NCBI GenBank assembly: GCA_963773665.1
Contig: CAVZBZ010000002.1
Location: 558,001-622,000 of the forward strand
DNA length: 64,000 nucleotides
From: DATJLY01 sp963773665
GTDB lineage: Bacteria > Pseudomonadota > Alphaproteobacteria > ATCC43930 > CGMCC-115725
Direction: 5' to 3'
Under the pieces are notes generated by a model. The model worked only from the letters and a program-made list of their open reading frames with translations. It was not told where the DNA came from and did not search any database. A program made the translations under genes and the position numbers. This document shows, one piece after another, positions 55,487 through 64,000 of the stretch (position 1 is its first letter; every line of letters begins with the position of its first letter).

Positions 55487-56044
55487 ATGCGGTTTCTTTC
55501 ATTAAGCGCTGCGCTCGCCGCCGCGCTGATGCTCGCGGCCTGCGCCGACCGGCACGCAGGCGAAGCGGCCTCGCTCGAGGATCAGATCTTCCTTTCGGCG
55601 GCGCTGGCGCACACGCAATCGGAGCTCGAGCTGGCGCAACTGGCCGAGCAGAAGGCGGAGACGCCCGCGGTCGTCGCCTTCGCCAAGCGCGTCGCCGAGC
55701 ACCGCGCGCCGCTCAGCAACCAGCTCGCCGAGCTCGCGCGCGCGTCCGGCACCGTGGCCGATACCCAGCACACGCCCGACCCCGCGCGGTTCCAGGAGCT
55801 TTCGGGCGAAGCGTTCGAGCGCGCCTATGTCGCCTCGCAGATCGAGGATCAGCAGAACGCGATGGACGATTTCGCCTTCGCCGCTGCGCGCCCGCGCGAT
55901 AGCGCGCTGCAACAGCTCGCGGCCGCGGCGCTGCCGCAATTCAAGGACGATCTCGCCGCGGCGCTGAAAGTCGTGTACGACATCCCGTTCGCGCCCGAGG
56001 CCGAGCAGGACATGGGCGCGGGGCTGGCCGGACAGCGGCGCTGA
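55487..56044 (+). CDS. DUF4142 lipoprotein
   Basis: Protein of 185 residues with a lipoprotein signal (RFLSLSAALAAALMLAAC) and one DUF4142 domain: a helical body with SELELAQLAEQKAETPAVVAFA and AKRVAEHRAPLSNQLAELA. These ferritin-fold-like periplasmic proteins are common and uncharacterised. AAGGAGG precedes the ATG. Converges with cckA. Confidence 0.82.
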   Translation: MRFLSLSAALAAALMLAACADRHAGEAASLEDQIFLSAALAHTQSELELAQLAEQKAETPAVVAFAKRVAEHRAPLSNQLAELARASGTVADTQHTPDPARFQELSGEAFERAYVASQIEDQQNAMDDFAFAAARPRDSALQQLAAAALPQFKDDLAAALKVVYDIPFAPEAEQDMGAGLAGQRR

Positions 56045-56068
56045 TCGCCCACGGCGCCGCGACCCGAG

Positions 56069-58618
56069 CTACCCGCCCGCGACCATCACTTCCTTCACCT
56101 TGCCGGCGAGCTGCTTCAGGCTGAAGGGCTTGGCGAGGAAGTGGATGCCGCTCTCGTCGCCGAGGCGTTTCCTGAACGAGTCCTCGGTATAGCCCGAGAT
56201 GAAGATCACCTTCATGTCGGGATGGATGGCGCGCACCTCCTTGATGAGCGCCGGCCCGTCCATGCGCGGCATCACCACGTCGGTGATGAGGAGGTCGAAA
56301 GTCTCGGTCTTGGCGACAATGATCTCGAGCGCGGCCTCGCCGCTCTTGGCCTCGACCACCTTGTAGCCCTTGTTGCGCAGCGCGCGCGCGCTGAAGAGCC
56401 GCACCGGATCCTCGTCCTCGACGAGCAGCACCGTGCCGGCGCCGGTGAGATCGCGCGCCGCCTGCGTGCTCGGCGCTTTCGGGGCGCGCGCCGGGCGCCG
56501 CCTCCTCGCCACTCAAGCGCGGCAGCAGGATGACGAAGGCGGCGCCCTCGTCCGGCTCGCTTTCGACGAAGACGAAGCCGCCGGTCTGCTTCACGATGCC
56601 GTAGACGGTCGAGAGCCCGAGGCCGGTGCCGGAGCCCACTTCCTTGGTCGAGAAGAACGGCTCGAAGATGCGCTCGATATTTTCCTTGGGGATGCCGACG
56701 CCGGTGTCGCGCACTTCGATCTGCACGTAATCGCCCGCCGGCATGATCTCGTGGCCGCGGCGCACCGCGCCGGCGAGCGTCACGTTCGCGGTGCGGATGG
56801 TGAGCGTGCCGCCGCCCGCCATGGCGTCGCGCGCATTGACCGCGAGATTGATGATGACCTGCTCGAGCTGGCCCTGATCGACCTTGACGAGGCCGAGATC
56901 GCGGCTCGTGCACGACTTTTAGCTCGATATTCTCGCCGATGAGGCGGCGCAGCAGATGCGACAGCTCGGCCAGCACGTCGGTGATGTTGAGGACGCGCGG
57001 CTGCAGGCTTTGCTGGCGCGAGAACGCCAGGAGCTGGCGCACGAGGTTCGCGGCGCGGTTGGCGTTCTGCTTGATCTGCATGATGTCGGAGAAGGACGGA
57101 TCGCCCGGCCGGAAGCGCAGCAGCAAAAGATCGCAGAAGCCGATCATCGCGGTCAGCAGATTGTTGAAGTCGTGCGCCACGCCGCCGGCGAGCTGGCCCA
57201 CCGCCTGCATCTTCTGCGACTGGGCGAATTGCGCCTCGAGGCTCTTCTGATCGGTGGTGTCGATGAAATGCAGGATGAGGCCGGTATCGCCCGCGCCGAG
57301 GCGGCTGACGAACACGGCGGCGCTGCGGGCGCGCGCACCGCGCAGCCTGATCTCGACCGGCGACGCGGCCGAGCGCCCTTCGCCGGCGTCGTTGAGGCTT
57401 GCGGCGACGAGCGCGCGCTCGGCCGGATCGACGAAGCCGACGAGGTTCTTGCCGACGAGCTCGCCATGCCCGAGCCCGAACAGCTCGCACAGCGCGCCGT
57501 TCGCCTCCTCGAGCCTGCCGTCGCGGCCGACGAGCGCGATGCCGACCGGAGCGTTGGCGAAAAAGCCGCGATAGCGCTGGCGCGACAGGCGCAGCTTCCT
57601 CTTCGTGCTCGCGCTCGGGCGAGAGGTCGCGCACGATCGAGCGCGTGCGCAAGCCGTCGCCGGCGCGCACCACGCTTTGCGTGATGAGGGCGGGGAAGAC
57701 GCGGCCCTGGCGGCCCTTGAGGACGACCTCGCCGGTGCGCTCGCTGCCGCCCGTGAAGGGCGCGTGCGGCGCCGCGCCCGCGGGCGGCGGCGCGGCCAGG
57801 AATTCGCCGAGCATCGCGCCGCCCTCGACCAGCGCGCCGGGCGTGGCGCCAAGCCATTCCGCCAGCGCCTCGTTGACGAAGAGGAAACGGCCCGCGGCAT
57901 CGACCGAGTAGAAGCCCACCGGCGCGCTGTCGAGGAAATCCGCGAGCTTCCTCTGCTCGTCGCGGATCACCTGCTCCATCTCGTGGCGCGCGGTGACGTC
58001 CTCGAAGCTCCACAGCATGAAGCCGGGCCGGCCGGCCAGCCGATGCGCCAGGACGCCGAACCAGGTTTGCCCGGCGCCGCCCTCGGCAAGCGCGATGCGG
58101 CCGCTGGTCGAGCCGCGCTCGCGCGCGTCGAGCGCGAGGCGCGCGAAATCCTCGGCCGACGGGTCGCCCGGCGCGATGGCGCGCGCGATCGCCTCGAGCG
58201 GCCGCGACGGGCTGCCGAAAAAGCGGCGAAAGGCGGCGTTGGCATAGGCCGCGGCGCCGTCCGGCCCGACGATGAGGTGGGCCTGGGGCGAGGCCTCGAG
58301 CGCCTGGCTCAAGAGCGCGAGGCGGCCGACGAAGCTCGTGTGCACGAGGCGCGCGACGACGGCGGCGCTGCCGCAAGCGAGGGCAAGCCCGACGAGCAGC
58401 AGCGCCGCCGGCTCCGCCGCCTGGCCCTGGAGCATTTCGGTGAAGAGAAGCGTGCCGAGCGTCAGAGCCGCAAGCGCGAGAAAGAGGGCGGCCGCGCTCA
58501 GGCCCTGGACCCATCCGGGGAGCGCTGCCGCGGAGCGCGGCGCGGTGTCCGCCGCGCCGATCGCTGGCGCGGGCGCGGGCGCCGCCAGTCCACGTTCCCC
58601 TGCAACAGGCATGTCCAT
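56069..58618 (-). CDS. cckA: CckA hybrid sensor histidine kinase, three frameshifts
   Basis: Cell-cycle kinase that phosphorylates CtrA and CpdR through ChpT in alphaproteobacteria. The order is two membrane helices (residues about 35-90), PAS domains, DHp and ATPase (VAHDFNNLLTAMIGFCDLLL; QIKQNANRAANLVRQLLAFS; GSGTGLGLSTVYGI) and a C-terminal receiver (LLITDVVMPRMDG, FLAKPFSLKQL). The strong match around the DHp and ATPase region identifies CckA. The frame breaks near 57,605 (EHEEE to KLRLSRQRYRGFFANA), near 56,915 (VVHEP to RDLGLVKVDQGQLEQ) and near 56,495 (between the ATPase and receiver). At each, removal of one base restores homology, giving about 848 residues. Adjacent flagellar genes are typical CtrA targets. 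Confidence 0.85.
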
Positions 58619-58630
58619 TCCTCGAATTTA

Positions 58631-59717
58631 TCACATCGCCGGCGCGGGCGGCCGGATTTTGCCCTTGAGCCGGAACACGTAGCCGATGATTTCCGCCACT
58701 GCCTTGTAATGTTCGGGCGGAATTTCGCGGTCGATCTCGACACCCGCGTGGAGCGCGCGCGCGAGCGGCGGGATTTTCAACGATCGGTACGCCGTTCTCC
58801 TCGGCGACTTCGCGAATCCTGAGAGCGATGAGGTCGGTGCCCTTGGCGACGACGGTGGGCGCGCCCGACTCGCCGAGCTCGTACTTCAATGCCACGGCAT
58901 AGTGCGTCGGGTTGGTGATTACCACCGAGGCGCCCGGCACCGCGGCCATCATGCGCTTGCGCGCCCGGTCCGTGCGGATCTGCCTGAGCCGTGCCCGCAC
59001 CAGCGGATCGCCTTCGGCCTGTTTCTGCTCTTCCTTGATTTCGCGCCGCGTCATGCGCAGGCCGCGAATGAAGTGCAGGCGCTGGTATATATAGTCGGCG
59101 CCGGCCAGCGCGGTCAGAACCGCGAGGATGCCGGCGAGGAGGCGCAGGACGAGGCGGCCGATCTCGGCCACCGTGTCCTCCGGCGTAAGCGCCGCCATGT
59201 GCGACACGCGGTCGATCTCGCCGCGCAGCATCATCACCGCGACGGCGCCGACCACGGCGACCTTGGCGACGCTCTTGCCGAGCTCGACGAAGCCGCGCAG
59301 GGAAAAGAGACGCTTCACCCCGGCCAGCGGCGAGAGATGGCTCACATCGAAACCGATGCGCTCGGTGGCGAAGACGAAGCCCGTCTGCACCACGCTGCCG
59401 GCGACGGCGGCAAGCATCAGGATGACGAACGGCACGACCAGGGCTCCTGCGACGCCCATGAGCGCCGCGCCGACCGACTCCCACATCACGCCGTCCGCGG
59501 CGATGAAGCGCTGCGGATCGGTGAAGGCGGCAAGCCCGCGGGCGAGCCGCTCCATCGTCGCCGGCAGGACGAACACCAAAAGCAAGCCAATGGCCGCCAG
59601 CATGAACCAGGTGTTGATCTCGCGCGACTGGGCGACGCGGCCCTCATCGCGCGCGCGCTGCATCCTTCGTTGCGACGGGTCTTCGGTTTTTTGCCCGTCA
59701 TCCAGGTCCTGCGCCAT
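58631..59717 (-). CDS. flhB: FlhB, flagellar export gate protein, one frameshift
   Basis: Controls the switch of export substrate in the flagellar type III system. N-terminal KTEDPSQRRMQRARDEGRVA, four membrane helices, then the self-cleavage site VVITNPTHYAVALKY (NPTH). The frame breaks near 58,770 after PIVENP, where one extra C (CCC for CC) shifts the reading; removing it gives PLARALHAGVEID and a natural end KGKIRPPAPAM at 58,631. The corrected length is 361 residues, normal for FlhB. It starts 3 bases after the fliR stop, as the last gene of the minus-strand flagellar operon. Confidence 0.92.
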
Positions 59718-59720
59718 GCC

Positions 59721-60488
59721 TCACCCCCCGGCGAGAAAGCCCAATTGCTGCGCGAACGCGTCGAGGAACCAGCGCATGCCTGAGACGAGCACGACGGAGA
59801 ACAGCACGAGCCCGCCCAAAATCTGCAGCGGCTGCGCGATGAACAGCACCTGAAGCTGCGGCACGAGGCGCGCGATGACGCCCAAGGCCACGAAGAACAC
59901 CAGGCCTATGATGATGAACGGCGCCGCCATCTCGAAGGCAAGCCGGAACGAGCCCGCGGCAAAGCGCACCACCGTGCCCGCGAAATCGCCCAAGGGCGGC
60001 AGCGCGCCCGGCCGGAACAGCCCGTAGCTGTCGACCGCGGCGCGCAGCATGAGATGGTCGAGGTCGGTGAGGAAAATAAGAACGACGCCGAGCATGCCAT
60101 AGAGCGCCGCCGGCAGCGGGCTCCCATTCTGGTCGGCCAATGGGTTGAACATCGTCGCGGCCGACAGGCCCATTTGCAGCGACACCATCATGCCCGCGGT
60201 CTCGAGCGCAGAAACCATCATGCGGGCGAGCGTGCCGATGAAGATGCCGACCGTGATCTCGCCGAGCACCATGATGGCGAGCCGGGCCGGGCTTCCCGGC
60301 AGCGCCGGCAGGATGGGCGCGAGGACGGGCGTCAGAAGCCCCGCCATGACGAGCGCCAGGAGCAGGCGATAGCGCTGCGGCACATAGACCTCGCCGAAGC
60401 CCGGCAGCAGCATCATCGCCGACCCCAGCCGGCAGAAGATCAAAAGCGCGGCGAACAGGTTGGCGGGCAGAATCTGGTCGAGCGGCAT
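59721..60488 (-). CDS. fliR: FliR, flagellar export gate protein
   Basis: Protein of 255 residues with about six membrane helices, from ATG 60,488 with GGGGG upstream (ATG 60,500 also possible). Typical segments are FCRLGSAMMLLPGFGEVYVP, GLLTPVLAPILP, MMVSLQMGLSAATMFNPLA and ILGGLVLFSVVLVSGM. It forms the FliP5-FliQ4-FliR1 export channel with FliP and FliQ. Confidence 0.93.
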   Translation of the reverse strand: MPLDQILPANLFAALLIFCRLGSAMMLLPGFGEVYVPQRYRLLLALVMAGLLTPVLAPILPALPGSPARLAIMVLGEITVGIFIGTLARMMVSALETAGMMVSLQMGLSAATMFNPLADQNGSPLPAALYGMLGVVLIFLTDLDHLMLRAAVDSYGLFRPGALPPLGDFAGTVVRFAAGSFRLAFEMAAPFIIIGLVFFVALGVIARLVPQLQVLFIAQPLQILGGLVLFSVVLVSGMRWFLDAFAQQLGFLAGG

Positions 60489-60506
60489 GGTCCCCCCCAT
60501 GCGCCG

Positions 60507-60770
60507 CTATCCCGAGATGATCCGGCTCATGAGGCCTTCGGTGAAGCTCGTCAGCGTCGCCAGCATGAACGGCAGAAACAGCATGAGCGACAGCAGGATC
60601 ACGAGCATCTTCGGCACGAAGGTGAGCGTCATCTCCTGGATCTGCGTCAGCGCCTGGAGCAGCGCTATGGCAAGGCCGACGGCGAGCGCCAGCAGCATCG
60701 CCGGCGCGCCGAGCTTGATCGCGACGATGATCGTCTCGCGGCCGATTTCGAGGGCGTCGTTGGCATTCAT
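60507..60770 (-). CDS. fliQ: FliQ, flagellar export gate protein
   Basis: Protein of 87 residues with two long membrane helices (KLGAPAMLLALAVGLAIALL; LLSLMLFLPFMLATLTSF) around LTQIQEMTLTFVPKMLVI, the standard FliQ motif. Its ATG overlaps the fliE stop by one base (ATGA), and fliR follows 18 bases later. Confidence 0.94.
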   Translation of the reverse strand: MNANDALEIGRETIIVAIKLGAPAMLLALAVGLAIALLQALTQIQEMTLTFVPKMLVILLSLMLFLPFMLATLTSFTEGLMSRIISG

Positions 60771-61075
60771 CAGATCGGCATCCGCATGATGTCCTGGTAG
60801 GCGGCGATCACGCGGTCGCGGATCGCGACCACGGTCTGCACCGCGACCTCGGCGTTGTTGACGGCGGACGTGACTGCGGTGAGATCGGCGCTTCCCGTCG
60901 CTGCCTGGAGCGAGGCCTGCTCGCCTTTCGCGATCGTATCGACGACGTTCCCCGCGGCATGGCGCAGCATGTCGCCGAAACTTCCCTCGGTTCCGGGTTG
61001 CGTCGCCTGCCCCGCGGCGGCGCGGCCGGCGTTCTGATAGGCGTGGACGGCGTCAGCGAAATTGACCGGCGGCAT
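60770..61075 (-). CDS. fliE: FliE, flagellar hook-basal body adaptor
   Basis: Protein of 101 residues. The C-terminal half has the family motif AVNNAEVAVQTVVAIRDRVI followed by AAYQDIMRMPI, which matches FliE exactly. FliE joins the MS ring to the rod. The start is at ATG 61,075 (MPPVNFADAVHAYQ). It sits between flgC and fliQ, the usual order flgB-flgC-fliE. Confidence 0.92.
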   Translation of the reverse strand: MPPVNFADAVHAYQNAGRAAAGQATQPGTEGSFGDMLRHAAGNVVDTIAKGEQASLQAATGSADLTAVTSAVNNAEVAVQTVVAIRDRVIAAYQDIMRMPI

Positions 61076-61092
61076 GTCGTTCCTCCCGGCGC

Positions 61093-61504
61093 TCAGCCGT
61101 GCAGCAGATCGATGGTGCGGCTCACCATCGCCTTGACGGCGTCGATGACGTTGAGGTTCGCGTCGTAGCCGCGCTGCGCCTCGCGCATGTCCATGAGCTC
61201 GGTGATGGGATCGACGTTGGGCGTCTGCACATAGCCGTCGGCGTCGGCGGCGGGATGGCCCGGCTCGTAGCGCTTGCCGAAGGAGCCGCCCGCCGGCACC
61301 GTGGCGCCGACCTTGACCTTGTCCGCGCCGATCGCCTTGTCGAACACGTCGGAGAAGGTCACGAGCTGGCGGCGATAGGGATCGCTCGCCGGGCTTGGCC
61401 GCCGTCGAATCCGCATTGGCGAGGTTCTCGGCGATCACCTTGAGCCGCGCGCTCTCGGCGGTCATGCCGGAATAGGCGATGTCGAGCGGCGTGTTGAAAT
61501 CCAT
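61093..61504 (-). CDS. flgC: FlgC, proximal rod protein, one frameshift
   Basis: Rod protein of the flagellar basal body. N-terminal MDFNTPLDIAYSGMTAESAR then KVIAENLANADSTAA, and after the break SDPYRRQLVTFSDVFDKAIG and the C-terminal YVQTPNVDPITELMDMREAQ. The break is near 61,390, where CCC stands for an expected CC. Length 412 is one over a multiple of three; the corrected protein is 136 residues, normal for FlgC. Confidence 0.92.
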
Positions 61505-61527
61505 TCAGTGTCTCCCTGGCCCAGGCG

Positions 61528-61920
61528 CTAGTGGCCGAGCACGGTCTTCACGAGATTGATGTTCGCGCGATAGACCGTCGAGACCAGCGCGAAGTCGTTG
61601 GCGGTCTGCGACACTTTCAGCATTTCCTGCTCGAGCGAGACGTGCGAGCCGGAGTGCGAATCGTCGTGCTCAAGGTCCTTCACCTCGAGGTCGGCGAGAT
61701 CGCGCTTCACCGCGATGTGGCCGGGATCGGTCGTGACGAGCGCCACATGCGAGGTCGATTGGCTGAGGATCTTGCGGAAGTCGGGCTGGCGCAGATCCTT
61801 GGCGGCATAGCCCGGCGTATCGGCGTTGGCGACGTTCTCGGCGAGCACGGCCTGGCGGTCGGTAAGCCACGTCATGCGCTTGGTCAGCGCCTCGAACAGC
61901 GGAATTTGCGAGAGGTCCAT
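61528..61920 (-). CDS. flgB: FlgB, proximal rod protein
   Basis: Protein of 130 residues with the rod-protein N-terminus (MTWLTDRQAVLAENVANADT then PGYAAKDLRQPDF) and C-terminal DSHSGSHVSLEQEMLKVSQT, ANDFALVSTVYRANINLVKT. First gene of flgB-flgC-fliE-fliQ-fliR-flhB. A CtrA-like site lies 27-41 bases upstream of its start. Confidence 0.94.
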   Translation of the reverse strand: MDLSQIPLFEALTKRMTWLTDRQAVLAENVANADTPGYAAKDLRQPDFRKILSQSTSHVALVTTDPGHIAVKRDLADLEVKDLEHDDSHSGSHVSLEQEMLKVSQTANDFALVSTVYRANINLVKTVLGH

Positions 61921-61946
61921 CGCGGCGGATGATCGCCGGATTTGCG

Positions 61947-61961
61947 TTAAAAACCGGTAAA
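61947..61961. promoter_or_regulatory. CtrA-like binding site between divergent flagellar units
   Basis: TTAA-N7-TAAA (TTAAAAACCGGTAAA) fits the CtrA half-site pair TTAA-N7-TTAA at seven of eight positions. It is in the 130-base interval between flgB (minus) and the FlhB-like gene (plus). The neighbouring cckA makes CtrA control plausible. Confidence 0.45.
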
Positions 61962-62054
61962 ACCCCAGGTCGCGCGCATTGCCGGTGCGCGAAACCGAAA
62001 ATTAAGGATACGCGCGCGACACTCCGCCTGCTCGCAAGGATAGAAAGTCCGCGC

Positions 62055-62357
62055 TTGGCCCAACGCTCCCCATCCGACCGGCCGCCTCTTGCCGTGGCGC
62101 TCCGCTACGAGCCCGAGACGCGCGACGCGCCGCGCATCGTGGCCACGGGGCGCGGCCCCATCGCCGAGCGCATCCTCGAGCTTGCCAAGGAGCACGGCAT
62201 CGCGGTCCGCGAAAACGCCGATCTCGCCGAGATGCTGGACGCGATCGGCGTCGGCGAGCGCATTCCCGCCGCGGCCTTCGCGGTCGTGGCCGAGATTCTT
62301 TTCTACGTGCTGAAAGCGAACGGGCGGCTGCCGGCGCCGCGGGAGATAGGGACATGA
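62055..62357 (+). CDS. FlhB C-terminal-domain paralogue (FhlB/YlqH-like)
   Basis: Protein of about 100 residues, lacking the membrane part of FlhB. VALRYEPETRDAPRIVATG, then GPIAERILELAKEHGIAVRE and LAEMLDAIGVGERIPAAAFA follow the FlhB cytoplasmic domain (the ALxY...P.V.AKG...A..I...A...GVP pattern), but no NPTH cleavage site is present. Such short paralogues can partly replace the FlhB tail in export control. The start is probably TTG 62,055; an upstream ATG at 61,929 would run through the flgB promoter. The next gene overlaps its stop (ATGA). Confidence 0.7.
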   Translation: MAQRSPSDRPPLAVALRYEPETRDAPRIVATGRGPIAERILELAKEHGIAVRENADLAEMLDAIGVGERIPAAAFAVVAEILFYVLKANGRLPAPREIGT

Positions 62358-62653
62358 TGCAGGCCCAACGCATTGCGCAGATTTCCCAAAGCCTCGAGCG
62401 CGCCCGCGCGGCCGTGGCCGACGGCGCCAAGCTCGATCTCGACGGATTGTGCGCCGCGGTCGAGGCGGCGATCGCCGACGCGGCAACGGCGCCGCTGGGC
62501 GAGCGCGGCGCGCTTACCGCTGCGCTCGCCGCTCTCATGCAGACGCTCGACCGGCTCGCCGCCGACCTCGGCCGCCAGCAGCACGCCGAGACGCAGTTGC
62601 GCGCGGCCGCCGCCTACGGCGCCAATTCCGGCCGCGGCGAGAGCGAGATTTGA
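62354..62653 (+). CDS. Helical protein in the flagellar locus, unknown function
   Basis: Protein of 99 residues, helical and alanine-rich (MMQAQRIAQISQSLERARAA, then a heptad-like ALMQTLDRLAADLGRQQHAE). Coupled to the FlhB-like gene by ATGA and followed 4 bases later by fliO, so it is surely expressed with flagellar genes. Size and helicity suggest a chaperone of the FlgN/FliT kind, but no homology supports this. Confidence 0.55.
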   Translation: MMQAQRIAQISQSLERARAAVADGAKLDLDGLCAAVEAAIADAATAPLGERGALTAALAALMQTLDRLAADLGRQQHAETQLRAAAAYGANSGRGESEI

Positions 62654-62657
62654 CCGC

Positions 62658-62960
62658 ATGATTCAAAGCTACGCCTGGTATTTTTCGGCCCTCCTCCTCG
62701 TCATCGGGCTCATCCTGGCGCTTGCGTGGATCGCGCGGCGCCTGGGCTTCATGGGCCGGCTCGCGGCGACCGGCGGCAAGCGCCGGCTCGCCGTCGTCGA
62801 GGTCCTGCCGCTCGACGCCAAACGCCGCCTCGTGCTGCTGCGCCGCGACGGCGCCGAGCATCTCATCCTGATCGGCCTCACCGGCGATGTCGTGATCGAA
62901 AGCGGCATCGCCGAGCGCGCCAGCGGGTTTCCGGGCGCGTTGCAGGAGGCGGCACGATGA
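62658..62960 (+). CDS. fliO: FliO, flagellar assembly protein
   Basis: Protein of 100 residues: one membrane helix (YAWYFSALLLVIGLILALAW), then a cytoplasmic part with RRLAVVEVLPLDAKRRLVLL and RRDGAEHLILIGL, the FliO signature. It assists FliP assembly. Its stop overlaps the fliP start (ATGA). Confidence 0.88.
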   Translation: MIQSYAWYFSALLLVIGLILALAWIARRLGFMGRLAATGGKRRLAVVEVLPLDAKRRLVLLRRDGAEHLILIGLTGDVVIESGIAERASGFPGALQEAAR

Positions 62961-63691
62961 GGCGGCTCGGTGTCCTGGCGCTTGGCCTCGCTGTCCTCAT
63001 GTTCGCCGAGCCGGCGCTCGCGCAGACGGTGACGCTCGATCTCGGCGAAGGCGGCTCGTCGACCGGCAGGCTCGTTCAGCTTCTGGTGCTGCTGACGGTG
63101 CTGAGCCTCGCGCCGGCGATCCTCGTCACCGTCACCTCGTTCACGCGCATCATCGTCGTGCTGTCGTTCTTGCGCAACGCGCTCGGCACGCAGCAGACGC
63201 CGCCGAACATCGTGCTCATGAGCCTCGCGCTGTTCCTGACCGGCTTCGTCATGGAGCCGACGCTCGAGGCCTCGTACCAGAACGGCATCGCGCCGCTCAT
63301 GGAGAACAAGATCACCGACGAGCAGGCGTTCGACCGGAGCGTCGCACCGCTCCACGATTTCATGGTCGAGCACGTGCGCAGCCAGGACCTGCAGCTGTTC
63401 AGCGGCATGGCGAAGCTCGAGCCGGTCGCCTCGCCCAAGGACATTCCGCTGCGCATCATCGTGCCGGCATTCATGGTGAGCGAGCTGCGCCGCGCCTTCG
63501 AGATCGGGTTCCTGCTGTTCCTGCCGTTCCTCGTCATCGACATCGTCGTCGCCTCGATCCTCATGTCGATGGGCATGATGATGCTGCCGCCGGTGACAAT
63601 CTCGCTGCCGTTCAAGCTCATCTTCTTCGTGCTGGTGGACGGCTGGTATCTCGTCGCCGGCAGCCTCGTGCAAAGCTTCGGCTCGGGATAG
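62957..63691 (+). CDS. fliP: FliP, flagellar export gate protein
   Basis: Protein of 244 residues with a cleavable signal (RLGVLALGLAVLMFAEPALA) and four membrane helices. TSFTRIIVVLSFLRNALGTQ, FLTGFVMEPTLEASYQNGIA, RIIVPAFMVSELRRAFEIGF and MSMGMMMLPPVTISLPFKLI are hallmark segments. The export channel partners FliQ and FliR are coded on the other strand 2.5-3.2 kb away. Confidence 0.95.
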   Translation: MRRLGVLALGLAVLMFAEPALAQTVTLDLGEGGSSTGRLVQLLVLLTVLSLAPAILVTVTSFTRIIVVLSFLRNALGTQQTPPNIVLMSLALFLTGFVMEPTLEASYQNGIAPLMENKITDEQAFDRSVAPLHDFMVEHVRSQDLQLFSGMAKLEPVASPKDIPLRIIVPAFMVSELRRAFEIGFLLFLPFLVIDIVVASILMSMGMMMLPPVTISLPFKLIFFVLVDGWYLVAGSLVQSFGSG

Positions 63692-63724
63692 GCACGGGCG
63701 CGCGGCTGCATTAGTCTTGCGGGC

Positions 63725-64000
63725 ATGCGCCGCACCGGTCTCCCTGCCCTCCTCGTCGTGCTTTTGACGCTTGCGCCCGCGCTCCACGCGCAGGAGCCGC
63801 CGCAGCGGCGCGAGCAGGCGGCGCCCCCCGCACCGCACCGCACCCTTCTTCCCGCCGACAGCGTGACCCAGCACGAGATCACGGTGGGCGGCCGAAAACT
63901 CGCCTACAGCGCCACCGCCGGGACGCTCGACCTGAAGGACGGACAGGGCGAGATCACGGCGGAAATTTTTTATGTCTCGTTCACGCTCGCCAATGGCGGC
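63725..64000 (+). CDS. Peptidase S10 (serine carboxypeptidase-like) protein, 3' end outside window
   Basis: The first 92 residues are present. A signal peptide (RRTGLPALLVVLLTLAPALHA) is followed by a proline-rich linker and then SVTQHEITVGGRKLAYSATA, GTLDLKDGQGEITAEIFYVS, which matches the start of bacterial secreted S10-family carboxypeptidases. The catalytic triad lies beyond the window. Probably not related to the flagellar genes before it. Confidence 0.7.
   Translation, partial: MRRTGLPALLVVLLTLAPALHAQEPPQRREQAAPPAPHRTLLPADSVTQHEITVGGRKLAYSATAGTLDLKDGQGEITAEIFYVSFTLANGG

Noticed and set aside
57153..59717. An 854-codon minus frame joining flhB to the cckA region
   Set aside because: It exists only because the flhB frameshift removes the real stop; after the break the sequence is a shadow of cckA. 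Not a fusion protein.

Overview
The window is a high-GC, gene-dense stretch of an alphaproteobacterial chromosome. The main evidence is a CckA-type hybrid histidine kinase (56.1-58.6 kb) beside flagellar basal-body and export genes, a CtrA-like site between the divergent flagellar units, an Rrf2-sufBCDSUT operon, and many CoA-dependent and aromatic-acid catabolic genes typical of free-living Rhodospirillales-like bacteria. Genus and species cannot be named from sequence alone. No rRNA, CRISPR array, complete insertion sequence or prophage was seen.

Layout. 0-3.6 kb: tail of a membrane transporter and a large GltD/PyrK-like flavoprotein broken by many indels. 3.9-12.2 kb: gamma-glutamyltransferase, then a plus-strand run (beta-ketoadipyl-CoA thiolase, two-subunit CoA-transferase/hydrolase, CaiB/BaiF CoA-transferase, small membrane protein) facing a minus-strand operon (BKACE enzyme, PcaI- and PcaJ-like subunits). 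12.3-18.5 kb: PHA depolymerase, zinc-peptidase-like protein, atypical SDR, two c-type cytochromes, GST, CHRD protein and cytochrome b561. 18.5-24.6 kb: the SUF iron-sulfur operon. 25-28.5 kb: a diiron protein and an ada operon in which an uncharacterised 2OG-Fe(II) dioxygenase sits between ada and alkB. 28.7-38.8 kb: MlaC, acyl-CoA dehydrogenase, VOC protein, two-component genes, an orphan ModB, hydrolase, Ldh2-type dehydrogenase and a TauD-type dioxygenase. 38.9-42.8 kb: CBS-BON protein and a two-module ABC transporter. 43.1-45 kb: tRNA-Ser(TGA), a HigBA pair and a 45-bp inverted repeat that forms the end of a truncated gene. 45.1-55.3 kb: an orphan molybdenum hydroxylase subunit, then a MarR-flanked catabolic cluster (two gentisate-dioxygenase-like cupins, amidohydrolase, LLM flavin oxidoreductase, NicX-like dihydroxypyridine dioxygenase, ABC binding protein). 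55.5-64 kb: DUF4142 lipoprotein, cckA, flhB-fliR-fliQ-fliE-flgC-flgB on the minus strand, an FlhB C-terminal paralogue, an unknown gene, fliO and fliP on the plus strand, and the start of a peptidase S10 gene.

A striking feature is single-base indels breaking at least eight genes (flavoprotein, ggt, phaZ, sufS, sufC, cckA, flhB, flgC). All eight lie on the minus strand; about 25 plus-strand genes read through cleanly. Reading across the breaks restores proteins of normal family length, and several victims are normally essential or core genes, so consensus error is more likely than decay.

The most promising leads for something undescribed are the 47.5-55.3 kb catabolic cluster, the extra dioxygenase in the ada operon, the ABC/CBS-BON system without a binding protein, the 45-bp inverted repeat, and a short dispersed repeat shared by an intergenic region and a coding gene.
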